From contig NC_135243.1 of NCBI RefSeq assembly GCF_947623445.1, positions 22,080,479-22,144,478 on the forward strand: DNA of 64,000 nt. The letters run 5' to 3'. Under the pieces are notes generated by a model. It worked only from the letters and a program-made list of their open reading frames with translations, did not search any database and had not been told where the DNA came from. The stretch's first letter is position 1, and each line of letters begins with the position of its first letter. This DNA comes from Clavelina lepadiformis. Taxonomy: Eukaryota > Chordata > Ascidiacea > Aplousobranchia > Clavelinidae. A program made the translations under genes and the position numbers. This document shows positions 25,261 to 37,623 of this stretch, in pieces.

Positions 25261-26677
25261 ATGACCCTTAGTCAAACACAGGTCACTCTGATTAAAGACT
25301 CTGGGAGAAAATTGAAATCAGTCGGTTCCAAGGAACTTGGATTACTAATTTTTCACAGGTAAGTGGAACGTAACACGCTGAATTTCGAACAAGAAGGACT
25401 TATACCAATGGAACTGATTAGATGTACGGGGTCCGTATTTTAATCTTCGAGTTGGAATGATCCAAAGTAGGCGAACTAATCAATGGGCTACGTTAACCAC
25501 AAATGTTGGCAATTGGTTTAATTTTATGTTGATTTAGAAACGAAATCAACATTTTAAATTTATAACAAAACGTTGAAATTACTAACAAAATTTATTTTTG
25601 CGCATTAGTCACTTTCGTACGTGTTGGGGTTGTTGCGGTGTAGGTCTACGTATATATAGGTATATGTCGTAAATATAGGTATATGTCCACGCGTTTATAA
25701 TGCACAACAGGTTTTTACGACGAAAACCTTTCTTTTTCACCAGACTTTTAAACCAAGAGCCCCAGGTGCGAGGGGTATTTTTAAATATGGGAGTACCGAT
25801 GGGTGAAAACGAGATATCTCTGGAATATGTGAGAAATCATCCTAAACTGCTCTCACATGCCAGCAAGTGAGTGATATGTAGATAATAATCTATGAACACC
25901 GTCTAAACAACATGATTTCAACCAGGTCAATTTAAAGGTAAACTTTAACCCTTTAGTTGGCAATGTTTTTGTAATTAAGGCAAGTATACCTAACTTTTTT
26001 GGAGCGGTGAATGCAGCTGCTTTCAAAGTTTCAATTATTTTGGTTAAAGTATCGACAAATAAGCCGTCAACTGTTATTGGCTACCGAACAATAAGGTATC
26101 TGACGTCATTAACGACAGCGGACGATTGATTTGAGGTTCTCATTTTAAGATTTACAACAATCGACGGAGTGTAGTGTTGAACACTCGGTAAGTTAAATTG
26201 CTGTGTTGTGCAGGATAGGTTCAGCCGTAGCTTCCTTTGCCAACAAGTTTGAAAACCCAGAGGAACTCGAAGCTTTGACGACGCGACTTGGAAAGGCGCA
26301 TGCAAACAGCAATGTCGAGTTGCAACATTTTGAGGTAAAATTAACAGTTTTTTTATTATTAGACCTATTGTTTAATTTTCAGTACAAAATGACGCCAACG
26401 AAAGTTCTTTTTTGGTTTCTGATTAAAATATGTTCAGGGTGGATTTTTAATTCATAGACTAAAATGTGCACTGATACAGAAACAGCATTTTTCAGGTTTA
26501 TTCCAACACATTTTTTTAAAATTTTAGTCCATGGGGCCGGTCATCCTGTCAGTAGTAGGCGATCAGCTTGAGCTACCTACGTCGTCACCTGTTATAGAAG
26601 CTTGGGCGGAAGGTTACGGAGTTTTGAAAGCCGGAATTCTTAAGGCCATGGTGGCTCACACCTCAAATGGGTCCTAA
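25261..26677 (+). CDS. globin
   Basis: Exons 25261-25358, 25744-25866, 26214-26334 and 26528-26677 join in frame (phases 2, 2, 0) to 163 residues. The start MTLSQTQVTLIKDS is helix A, and LGLLIFHRLLNQEP is helix B/C. HPKLLSHASK gives the distal His (E7) at the usual spacing. NPEELEALTTRLGKAHANS carries the proximal His (F8), followed by VELQHFE. SMGPVILSVVGDQL and IEAWAEGYGVLKAGILKAM are helices G and H. Introns after IFHR and HFE are at the ancestral B12.2 and G7.0 positions; the third, in helix E (HASK), is an addition. The Trp normally found in helix A ('IKxSW') is Gly here. It should bind haem and oxygen; no signal peptide, so probably cytosolic. Orthology to a particular vertebrate globin cannot be set from this sequence. 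Confidence 0.9.
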
Positions 26678-27777
26678 ACTTGTTTTTTTCGACTCGGAAC
26701 TTTAGCGTCGTCTTTAAACTTAAGCAATGACTTTTTCTCATTGTTTTCATTTGTTAATGTGCGCACCATGAAAACCTAGGGTTGATGGTAACAGGTTTGT
26801 GACAAACTTTAAAACTGTTCGAATATCTTGAAACGAGTTGCAATTGTATCATGTTTAATCGGCTATGAAAATACAAAAATAGCGCCGCGTATGACGCGTC
26901 GAGAAATCGATCTGAATGACATAAAAACAAACAAACGGCAATTTAACTACGAAAGCAGAATTCCAATGAAATGGTAAGCGCCAGAAATACGGTCTCGTTA
27001 CGGTAAAAATTTTATGGCACGTATTGACTTTGCTACACATGTAATATATCGCTACACATGTAATGATATCGCTTATGAAGAGTTGCGTATCATTTTAAGC
27101 AAAATTTGTTATTAGTCTAGGGCGACAGCTAGCGGTCGAAAGAATTTCACGAAATGGTCTCGATAATTACTCGTTTTGAAAATACCATCTTCAGAAAACT
27201 CAAAAACATAACGTTCAAATTTCATGAAAGGTTTTTCAAAAAAGCACCAAATGCTATAAAAATAAACGTCTAAAACAACATTTGATCGTCACCTTTCAAG
27301 CAATAAAACAACATTATTGTGTCACTTTGTGAAGTCACAAAATCTTTCACTGCATTTGTCGATGACGTCGCGCAAACATTGCATCACTACGACAAGAAGT
27401 ATAGAGTAATACCGTTTGGCTGTTACTACAAGAAGTCAGACAGTGATAAATAGTAAAGATAAGATAAGGATGAGGCGTGCACCATACAAGGGATCATTCA
27501 GCGCCATAGTCAACTACTGTTGATGCATATTCTGGTATGTAAGCGCCTATGGGTAAAATAAGTTACGCGGTTAATTTTGATTCATAGAACAGGTTTCTTT
27601 TCAAAATTTTGAAATAAAGCCAAACGTTTCCACAGATACAAACTACAAAAAGTGGTTGAATATAATGTTGTTACGACGGTGCAAAATATACAACAATATG
27701 TTGCAATTACAAAATGAGAAAGCACAAGTCAAATAAGCAGCAAAACGAGTATAAGAAGAATTACAGTTTGAGTTGTT
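26678..27777. other. intergenic, no supported gene
   Basis: AT-rich spacer between the 3' end of the globin and the convergent 3' end of TMEM198. AATAAA candidates for the globin lie far away (about 27260 and 27300). Confidence 0.4.
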
Positions 27778-27783
27778 TTTATT
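27778..27783 (-). terminator. polyadenylation signal AATAAA for TMEM198
   Basis: TTTATT on the plus strand, AATAAA on the gene strand, about 145 bases after the TMEM198 stop codon. No closer candidate was noticed. Confidence 0.5.
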
Positions 27784-27927
27784 AAATAATGCAAAAAAGT
27801 TAAAACCATTGCTGCAAATGTGGCGAATGCTGGCAATGGAATGACAGAGCTAAAACGATTGCTGAAAGATAAAACTTAAAATTAACACTTACGGGTGACG
27901 AGAGTTCGGAAAATAAAATTATGCTTT

Positions 27928-30900
27928 TCAAGAGGGGTTTGCCCCTCCTGAAAACCCACCTGTGCCTAAACTCTGGCGACTGTTTCTTTTATTCTCAGCC
28001 GCTCTCAATCGCTCAGCATGGGCCGAAACCGCTTCTCTGTTCCCGGGGGGTTTCGGCTGCTGTGATAGCAGAGACTGAGTGTCGCTCTCTGTGCCACTGT
28101 TGCTCCGGTGTGAGCGCGAGCTTTGAAAGGGTCTGAAGCGCCTGCCGCTGCGATTCTCAGAGCAATTTCGGTTGCTGCTCTGCGCTTGTGCCTCGCTCCC
28201 GTTGCCATGGTTACTACCTTGTCTGGAGGAGCTGTGCGTGACCTGGTTGGAGAAGTTGTTGATGTCTTGATGGTTTGGTTCGTCCCGACCTGCTCGTCTG
28301 TTCTCTTGCCGTTGAGCATTCCTCAACTGGACGTTCCCAGCGTAACCTCCTCTTGGGTCTGGGTTGTTTTCCACGACGTATCCCGACCCGCTGGACACTC
28401 CCTGAAGCAGATCCCTCTGGATGTTGGTCTGCGATCTTCCAGGACCAGCCGGAGGACGTGAAACATACGCTCCCTGATCTGTGTGCACGACTGTGTGTGA
28501 TGACGTCACCGGCTCACCAATGCCAAGCTCCGTGCACTCGAAGTAGCTCTGGAAGGAAGTTAAATAAAATTAATGAATTGAACATTGAAACATTAATAGA
28601 AGTCATATTATTATGTTATCATAGATAAAATAGAAATTATAAAGTTTAAACTGTTTAACTGAGTAATTACTACAGGTACTTTAAAAATAATCTGCTGAGG
28701 CAAAACAAATTGACTTCTTGAATAAAGTTTTTAAAGCACAAGTTTGCATAAATTTTTTTAAGAGAATGAAAAATAAAGCAAACACTGTATGTTGCGCAAG
28801 ACCCCAAACAATTTTTTTCCAATCATGCGATCAAGTTAATAAAAAATCTAATTCTAGCAACAAACTAAAAGTTTGCAATAAAGTAAACATGTAAAACAGT
28901 AAAGTAAACACTGCATGTTGCACAAGTGCATGGAGAATACAGGGAAGTACAAACGGTACAAAGTTTATACCGATATACCTCAAATTTTGAACATTGGTAA
29001 ATATACACAACAAGCGGCTTATCAAGTTATGAGATTGTGTTTTCATAATAACCGGCTTTGAAATGAATCTTTCAAGCGCAAAGTGAAGAAATCAGTGTAC
29101 ACTGGCTGAAATGCTAAATTTACGTTTTGTCTTTTGAATATGAGTTGATCCCTTTATTTATCTATGTGTAAAATATGTTGGAATGCTTGGAAGTGATATA
29201 TATTGTACTGCACAATATATAAAACTCATAGCCATCAGCTAAGTAAAATAACTGGGCGTTCGGTGTGACGTCACGCAAGCAACTCACCCATGCGCAAAGC
29301 AGAGCATGTCAAGTTTTGCGGTTAAGTAATTGCTAAAGTTACTCTAAATATTCGGTTTTGTCTTTCCTTTCAAACGGCGTAAAAATGTAATCGTAAAACG
29401 TTCCACGTTGCTTAGATTTCATAGATTTAATGGAAAAGTGTAAACACTTTTTTAGAAAAAAAATTAGGGAATTTTGAGGATATCAGTCCAGTGCTCGTTT
29501 TTTATTTGGAAAAATTGTTTTAAGACGAATACGATCAAAGCGAAGTATCTATGCAGCAACGCTTACTAGAACGTACATTGTTGACGATCCAAATCGCTGG
29601 ACGTAATTGAAACACTTTCATGTCCGACACATAAATGGTAAATGACCCTACCTACGAGAACAGGTCGAGCGAACACACCCCTCGCAAATTAGGCTTAATT
29701 ATCACTCTTACAAAAGAACAATGTGTCACTGCTAATCCCATATTTTGAACGAAATAATGTATTTTATTACTTGATACTTTGTTCAAAATGACAAGAAATA
29801 AACGATAGATACGAAATAAGGTTCAAACTGCAAGTGCTCGGATTGAACTTAGCATCTTTCCGTCAAAGTACGTTGTACAGAAAACATAACGTTCGCCAAG
29901 GAGTTAAAAGAGAAAAACAAACTCGAGAAGAGAACAATTTATGCTCCTGTTAACCACTCTCTATGTTGAAAGTTGAAACTCTGTGTTAACCACCCAGAAT
30001 GCGTCGCAAGTTGCAGTCTTTAAAATAAGGACACGCAGTTTGTTGTAAAGCGGGCGGGGGAGGCAACGTTGTTAAACTGTCCATTAATGAACAAAAAACT
30101 TGTTACACAACAGATTTTGCCAAAAATTAAAGAATTTTGTTATGCTTAAACAGGTCTTCATACTACGATACAGGGCCATAGGCTAAAATGATTTCCAGAA
30201 ATGAAGCTTTGTGCCCACATTGACACGATAAGAAACCAGTCAGAGATCATTAAAAAATTAATTTAGAGAAACTTTGAGTATTTTAACGCGTCTTACGATT
30301 TCTGAAAAACGCAAAACTTTGCCAAAGTCCAGGCGTGCCGTGGCGGTCACAATCATGGCACGCCAGCACTCCCTGACTTGGCGCTGTTGATAACAATGCA
30401 GTTTAGCATTCCACATAAAGACTATGGACAAATTTGCAAACATCCCCTTAAAATAGTAACTTTCTTGTTAAATGTTAATTGGGAAAGGAATATGATCAAC
30501 AAAACAATAATATGATCTTAATTTCTTAAATGTTCGAAAAAATATTGCAAATAGAAACAAACTAAAAAACCATAAAACGCACTTACAGGTGGTAAAGTAT
30601 CGTAGCCTTGGTTAGGTTGCTGTGTACCGCCGAGGTTAGGGTCAAAGTTCGCTTCCTCGTGGACTGCTTCATCTTGCCTCCGTGTTCGAGGAGGAGAAGG
30701 TGGAACAGATCTCGCACTCCGGGATGTTGCTCCACTTCTCTGGTTCGGTCTTCGTTGGTTGTGAGATCGCCTAAGAGTGTGAACTATCCATTCAGTTTGC
30801 TGTTTCTGACAAGTCTGTCCGAAAGTCTCTGAAATGTTAAAAATAGATTAAATAGCAGAGTCGTAATGATTGGAGTCAGTGACTCAACTCAAGTCACTTT

Positions 30901-33900
30901 TTCCAAACACTTCAGATAACTCGACTCCTTTTATAATAAAATACATAAATGACTTAATTTGAGTTAATAGTTCAAATGACTGGAGTCGATTGGTTTTGAT
31001 AACCTGTTGGACTCGATACAGTATTTCTATGCTGTATAGAAGGTTTGAACTACATGCCTCAAGCTATTGTCTACTTGATGTAGTCTTTTAGAAACCACGT
31101 ACACGGAATAGTCGGTACGAAGAGCGTTGCTTTGTTATAGATTTTAAATTCAAACATATACCATGCTTTTGATTAAACTGCAATACAGCAATCTATATCT
31201 TACAAAAGATAGGCTTAGCCGCAATGTTCAAGATTGTTCTCATTAAAAACAGAATTATTTTGATAGCAGTATATGTTGATACTGTACAGACAGTCAGGCT
31301 TAGTTAGGGTAATGTAACATGGTTTTGTTATACAGCAGTTTAAAGTGACCTGCTGCTGTGTGACACATGACTCACAACCTTTAAAAGTGACTTTCTCTTT
31401 ACCTTTGGTGTGGTCGTATCCACTCGATGTAACCTTCCATTGAAGTAGAGTACCTGCCACTGTGAACACAAAAAATTCGATTTTTTATTAATAAAGTAAC
31501 TTTTAGTTGCCAATACACTAGACTACTACAAGAATTGTAATTTATTAAATTGATTATATTATTAGGAATTTCATTATTTATTGATTGATTAATGCTAAGT
31601 TAAAGTTTTGTTTACTTATAGATATTCGGCTATGGCAAATTTAACAGTTTAAACAAAAGATCAATTTAAATAAAACATTTTCATGTTCAAGAATTAAGCT
31701 ATGACTCAGACAAAACAAACTGCCCACTTTTCTGATTAAATCATTTTGTAGCTATCTAGAGCTTTTAAACGCCACTGTTGATTATACGTATCAGCACTTG
31801 GTTAAAAATTAAAAGAATTAGTAGAACCTTAAAACCCATCAGAAAGTTATCCTCTGCAAATCTAAGATTATGTTCTTAATCAAAGTGTGTTAAGGCAAAG
31901 CACTTGATACTTGTATGCTGTAGGAGTGTGTGTTGTTTGCGGACCACACAGAATACTTACTACATAAAGCTGGCCAGACTGATAGTATAACCCAGGTATA
32001 CCAGCATACATTGATAGACGGCGCCGCCATCAAGGCCTCCCATATATATCTGTAGAGAAAAGAACAGATAAAGACTTGATATGAACCCATAGTGGTGATA
32101 AGGCCGAAACTATATTAAAATGATGGGTTCTTTTGTTTGGTGGTGTAACCTCATGATGAGTAGGACCTGGCTTTCTACCAAAAGAAATTTCCACGCTTGT
32201 AATAAAAATTCAAAATGAGCCAGTATTGAAAATTTCCCTAGGTGGGATGTGGTGAAAGGATACAGTGTCTCCTGGGGATTTTATCATATTCATATTTGAT
32301 ACAATACAATGAATGAAACCACTGTCATAGTGTCAGATCACATGACATAGCAATTGACCATAATATTTAACATTAAATGTGTATAGGGTACATACTACAC
32401 AATGTAAAACATAGAGTCTGGTGAATGGCCTTCAAGGCAGCATTCGAAAGGGCTAAGCTTACAAAACGTTTTTGCCATGATAATACAACTCCTTTATTCA
32501 CCATTCCAGTGTTGCTGTGTTGATATGGCTTATGGTTGAAAACAATATTTTGACTGTTCAAATAATATTTCAAATACAATTAGCTTCAACGAAACTACAA
32601 TTTAAGTGAACTTTCTATGCTAAAATGCAAATTTAGACCTTCGCAACCCAAAATCTTATCAGCCCAGGATACGGCGGAAGATGATAGGATAATCACATCT
32701 TCAAATAGAAAAAAAATATAAACGCAAACTTACCTTAAAAGAAGAAATTGTTCCATGAAGTAATCGATGCAAACAGTTATTAGTGCGCTGCCCAAAACAG
32801 CTGTGCTGAAGAGCACGCAGTTCCTCTGAAACTTGAGAGTGAGCACAGAGCATACCACCCCAGTCCCGAAGATTATACTGACAGGGATCCAAGCAGTTGA
32901 TGGGTGATAAAAAGACTGCAACGCTATCATACCTGTAGATATGTACATAGTAAAATAAAAAAGCATATATAGGATGGTGCTCTAAGGTTAACTTTTATTT
33001 TTAATCGCTCTTTACAAGCTTTCGCAAGCATCAGCTTGCTTCATCAGGTGTACAAACAGATGCCAATAAATGGAATATATAAATGTAAATACGTAAAAAC
33101 ATATTACTGCTGTGTCATTTGTTTCCAGAAGAACCCATTTGCTTGACAAAAAGAAATAGACAAATGTGTATAATCATTAATGTCAGTAAGAACACTATGA
33201 GATTACATTAATTTATTGACATGAATTATTAACGTGGAGAAGCACAAACGGTAAGAGTAGTTCATGTGCTATGCTGTAAAAAAATTCAGACAAGAAAATA
33301 GAACACAAGGTAACAAGTAAAATAAGTTTTACAACACTAATTAAACTTTAAAAAACTATGCTTAGAATTGCAGCTGCCTAATAAAGGGCTTTTTCTGTAA
33401 GAACAAATGAAACCCATCAACCAGAAGCACATTTTATATTGGAATGTTCCAAATAATCAATATCAATGTGCGCAACAGCCTGTTGAGATTTACTTCGATT
33501 TAAAAGCTCTGAAATGGATTATGCAATTTATGAAGCATGGATTGAAGACAAAGTGATCGCATAAGAACTAATAAAAAGAAATTCAGTGTAAATTCATCAG
33601 TGAAGTGCAAAAGTGAAAATTATTTGTTAAAATCATAACACTTTGTTTTGATACAAGTCATGAAGTACTGCCATGTAAGTAGAAGTCATGAGATACTTCG
33701 AAGTCATGTGTTTTGGTACTTTAGTCATTTTTAATGCATCTAGTTATACACATCCTATGCTGCTACACACTCTTTTGTTTTACTTTTAACACACGTTTTA
33801 AAATCTCTTATCTTGTCCCATATTTGCCATGTGTTTACAACTTGCAACAGAATCTAACAAGACATCAAGAGTCAAGACACCAATCAACCTCGTTCTATGG

Positions 33901-35345
33901 CAGTAAATACTTAGTTGTAATCGTTAATTGGCAATAGTAGTGCCCTTAAAAAATTGTAAGTAACATAAAAATGTTAACACACATGCAATCATATATTCAA
34001 ATAATATTTTAGAACATGTAACACTGTCAAAAATAAACATTTTACTAGAAATGATAAAGATACTATGTTGTGACAATGTAACCTATTAAACCTAATATGT
34101 TGTTACCAGCTATTGCCAGGAGGGTCCCAAGGAAAAAACCTTGCAAGAAGAGGCCAGCATATAAAATGAGTAGTGTTATGAGTCCACAGAGTATCCCTAT
34201 ACCAGCTGCTATGCCTGCAATAACATAAATCAATTATTCATTGTCGTGTGGTGTGAATCATTTTCAAAACTGCACTGTAGGTCTATACTATATATCTAAC
34301 AAATTAGTGGTTTGTCCAAGCTCACTACTCATATTAATAATAATTGACAGAAAACAGCACTGGCACTGTCCACAGATATTCTTGTTATTATATAATGTAT
34401 ATCAGTGACTGAGAATTATATTAGGAAGTCTGTAAGTGTGGGAAGGATTAAAAAATGGAATTTCTCTGCTTTTTATACTTGCTGCTAAATTATTATTCAG
34501 GATTTTCCCCCGAAAACACCAAACAATTTTTTTTTTCAATCATGCGATCGAGTTAGTAACAAATCTATTCTCTAGTAACAAACTAAAAGTTTGTAACAAA
34601 TTAAAAGAAAAAATCACTATATTTCCACATAAAAAAGCCTGTGTAATAATTTTATTTGATCTCAAATTGGTCTCGTTATGGCTGGTCCAGCTTCACTTAA
34701 CATGATAGTTAGTTTATGGCAAAGGTGGGTAAATTGCCGGCATGTTTTAGTGGCTTTCTAGCTGAATAATAATATCCATCATGGTTCATTATCCATGCAT
34801 TGTTTACCATATTTGTATTGATACTACTGATCTCGCTGTTTGTAGCATCCACAAGTGACTCTTTCATTGAACAAGTTTGCCAACCCCTGGTCTATGGCAT
34901 GCTATTATTTAAACATATTTTACAAAAAAATATAATGACCAAGTATAAAGACAGAGCCAGCAAATCGTCACCTGTCGCCATCTCCATAGAAATCTCCTGC
35001 TGAAACAGTCTCTCTTCTCGACACAAGAGGAAGACCGTGGCAGATCCAAAAATGAGTCCACTTAGAAACATCACGCCTTTGAAGCAGCGATAACCTAAAT
35101 TATACGAGTAAAAACTTGTCAAAAAATGCTATCACAGAAAACTTGGTAAATAACAAATACGTAAAAGTGACTATACAACTATAATCGTCTTGTACGGTTT
35201 GCCAATACGCTAACCTACCAAAAAAGCAGTAAACGAGACCCAGCAAACCCAGTGTCCCACTGACGATTGAGACGACCACATCATACTCTGAGACTTGTAT
35301 TTCATCACATACAACAGTGATATTTGACGCAGTTAATCTGCTCAT
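27928..35345 (-). CDS. TMEM198: TMEM198 orthologue, multi-pass membrane protein
   Basis: Eight exons read on the minus strand: 35345-35219, 35094-34972, 34214-34107, 32932-32734, 32049-31964, 31459-31403, 30828-30587 and 28548-27928. They join to 520 residues with every splice in frame. Across joins the family hallmarks appear: VYCFFGYRCFKGVMFLSG, IFGSATVFLLC, then GIAAGIGILCGLIT, LFLQGFFLGTLLA, IIFGTGVVCSVLTL, a membrane exit near CIDYFMEQFLLLR, WYTWVILSVWPAL and TLLQWKVTSSG. This gives about seven membrane helices in the first 235 residues (DUF4203-type). In vertebrates TMEM198 is reported to associate with LRP6 and promote Wnt signalling. The last two exons (about 287 residues) encode a polar, Arg/Ser/Gln-rich, low-complexity cytosolic tail, longer than I recall for the vertebrate protein. 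The acceptor-like TTTTTTAG six bases before the ATG suggests a 5' UTR intron or a trans-splice site. Confidence 0.9.
28796..28890 (+). repeat. intronic dispersed repeat, copy 1
   Basis: Shares 'aatcatgcgatc', 'aacaaactaaaagtttg' and flanking sequence with 34517-34612 in the same orientation. Both copies are in TMEM198 introns. Confidence 0.65.
30870..31030. repeat. 'gactc/gagtc'-rich intronic repeat
   Basis: Several copies of 'gactcaactcaagtca', 'actcgactcc' and 'gactggagtcga' occur within about 160 bp of the TMEM198 intron. This looks like a degraded transposon, but I found no clear ends or target duplication. Confidence 0.3.
32985..33060. repeat. possible transposon fragment with self-complementary motif
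   Basis: The sequence 'aagctttcgcaagcatcag' followed by 'cttgcttcatcag' is partly self-complementary and resembles ends of retroelement copies seen in many animal genomes. It lies in a TMEM198 intron. No boundaries were found. Confidence 0.25.
34517..34612 (+). repeat. intronic dispersed repeat, copy 2
   Basis: Second copy of the 28796-28890 repeat, including 'ccaaacaattttttt', 'aatcatgcgatcgagtta' and 'aacaaactaaaagtttg'. Confidence 0.65.
34712..34897. mobile_element. short hAT-like MITE, reverse-orientation relative of 23702-24095
   Basis: Element 34720-34889 begins 'caaaggtgggtaaattg' and ends 'agtttgccaacccctg'. The flanks 'gtttatgg' (34712-34719) and 'gtctatgg' (34890-34897) match at 7 of 8 positions, a decayed target-site duplication. 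Read in reverse, its ends align with the 23702 element ('acttgttcaatgaaagagtca', shortened here, and 'ccggcatgtttt'). Confidence 0.75.
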
Positions 35346-37623
35346 TGTTTTCTAAAAAATAGATAAATCACATCGTTGTAGTAAATAGGCATATAGCGCT
35401 CAGATGTTAAAGCCTATATCCATGCCTTAGCTGCCTATAAAGGGACGAGTACAGCCTGTGTATGAAAATAATCCTATCTTGTTCATTAAAACCTAAATTC
35501 TCGAAAATATGCAGAACACACAGCAACAAATTTTATAGAGTTTAACGAATTTAATCTAAGTCGGCTCATTGGTCGGAGAGGTTGGTTGTGTCTGGCTCGT
35601 ATATATGCAAGCTAGGTTCCCAGTTGGATTAACAAGTTGTAACATATTGAAAAATACGGTACTTGCACCGTTGCAAGCACAACGTTCATTAAAAAGTATG
35701 TACATGTGCACACAAAGCTTTTTTATCTCCATGCAAGTTCATAAGAATTAAACAAAGAGTTGAGTGCATGCCATCAACCCAAAATTTACACCTTTGCACA
35801 AAAAACTTCTCTTATGTACAAACAAAATTTCCGTGTTCAAATGCGCAAGGAAGGAGCTCAACTAGTGACTCAAGCACACCTGGAGTTAGTGGTATCCAAT
35901 GTGCCGCTTTATATAGCCTAGTAGAAAACGGAGCAAAAAGTAGAGTCGCCTTTTTGCAAAGAGATGGTTCTTTTCCCGGTGGTCAACGCCATTTCGGCCG
36001 AATAATTCCGGGTGAGCTCCTGCCATACTGAATACTATTGACTGTTGGAGCCAGACAGCAAGATTTGGGGTATAGGCTAGTATACAAGTGCAAAACCACA
36101 GGATGCTTTTGTATACTAAAGTAACTAAACCTCAGTTACTCAAATTGTGACGTCATATGGTTGTGCACTTACTAAACCTGGCAAGTTAGCATTCTGGGTA
36201 CTTTCGCTGATTTACGGCTATACGGCAAAAATAATGGCGAAAAATAGACGATACGGTACGAATAATCCGTAATAAACCTCCAGCCATTTACTGCGCAGTT
36301 TTTTTGTTCAGAAGTTGGAAACTTTTTCACTCTTACACAGACATCTTTAAAATGCATCTGCCCTGGTATGTTTCATTAAATGAAAAAGCTTATTGTCAGG
36401 AGTAAATGACGGAACAAATCAAAAAGTAGCTTAATTATGCTCATAAACTCATAAATGTTACAAAATGACTTTTATTAGAAAAATTTTTAAACCCAGAAAG
36501 GCCAAATATTATTTTAGTAAAACTTTGCAAACAGTGATAATATATTTTCTAATCTTTGTATTTAAAAAGGAAAACAATGTCAAGCGTTAGATATTGTTTA
36601 TAGACAGATTTTTTCAGACTCTGTTAAAGGACTTATCAGAAAGCTTGAAACCGAAATGTGTTTTTTAATTTTAGTAGAATCGTAAGTTGTAATACGTGAT
36701 TTTTGCATAACAACATTTGCTAAAGTAAATCTGACTTGTAGTTGTCCTCCAACATGGCGGCAAGCAAAACTGTCACTTCATTTGCAACTTACAAATACCA
36801 AGCTGAGAATAATATTACACCAAACACAGCAACAATTATTTATTGCCCATCTTGAGTAAAACAAAAGTGACTTAGTAACAACAATTAATAGCTTGCGAAA
36901 AAACGAATGAAAATATAGGTTGCGGTTGGCGTCCTAGGCAGCTGCCACTAACAGAACAAAAGCAAATATGACGTTACATAAAAGTGACATTGCACGCGGC
37001 AGACAGTAGCAGAAAATACGGACATTCGGTTTTAGCTGCAGACGGTAACGGAATTCCTTGACCATTATTCTATGCATAGCTACTGCTGTCTGACTGTTCT
37101 TGACCTACCAGCTATATGTTTTTGTGTGTCAGTTTGTGTCCATTATACGCGTTGTACAAATACACTTCAATTGTTTCTTTATTGCTTAATTATTTAGTCT
37201 CCATGGTGTAAATTGATTTAAAATTTTCAATCAAGTAATTTTAACAGAAGTCATAGTGCACAGTCAGTAAGTCTAAACAATCTCTAGACATTAGACAATA
37301 TTATCAAAAAGTTCAGTACATTGGCGAATGAAAATATTGCACAGCGTCGGCTAAATTGCTAAACCAATCTAACTTGGCTTGGTTTCTAAAATTTCAAACT
37401 ATGTTGCTATACAACACAAAATAAAGTCAATGTTCAATTACACACAGTTTTTTCGAAATTGAACTTCGTAGAAAATATTATTTTAAGTTTAAAAGGCTTA
37501 TTGTAGTACTGCCAAAGCATTGAACACTTTTTGAGCTACTAAAGAAATTCGTTTACCACAGTGCTCATTGGACACAATAAGTTTCATGAACAAGTTTAGC
37601 ATCATTTTTCCAATTACAAAATT
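35346..37623. other. intergenic, no supported gene
   Basis: The region between the TMEM198 start and the 3' end of the first GTPase gene. The frame at 35768-36031 has no domain I know and no splice partners. One TGACGTCA octamer is at 36148. Confidence 0.4.

Noticed and set aside
28005-28628. Several frames overlapping 28005-28628 on both strands
   Set aside because: They are shadows of the GC-rich last TMEM198 exon; only the frame joined by the acceptor at 28549 continues the protein.
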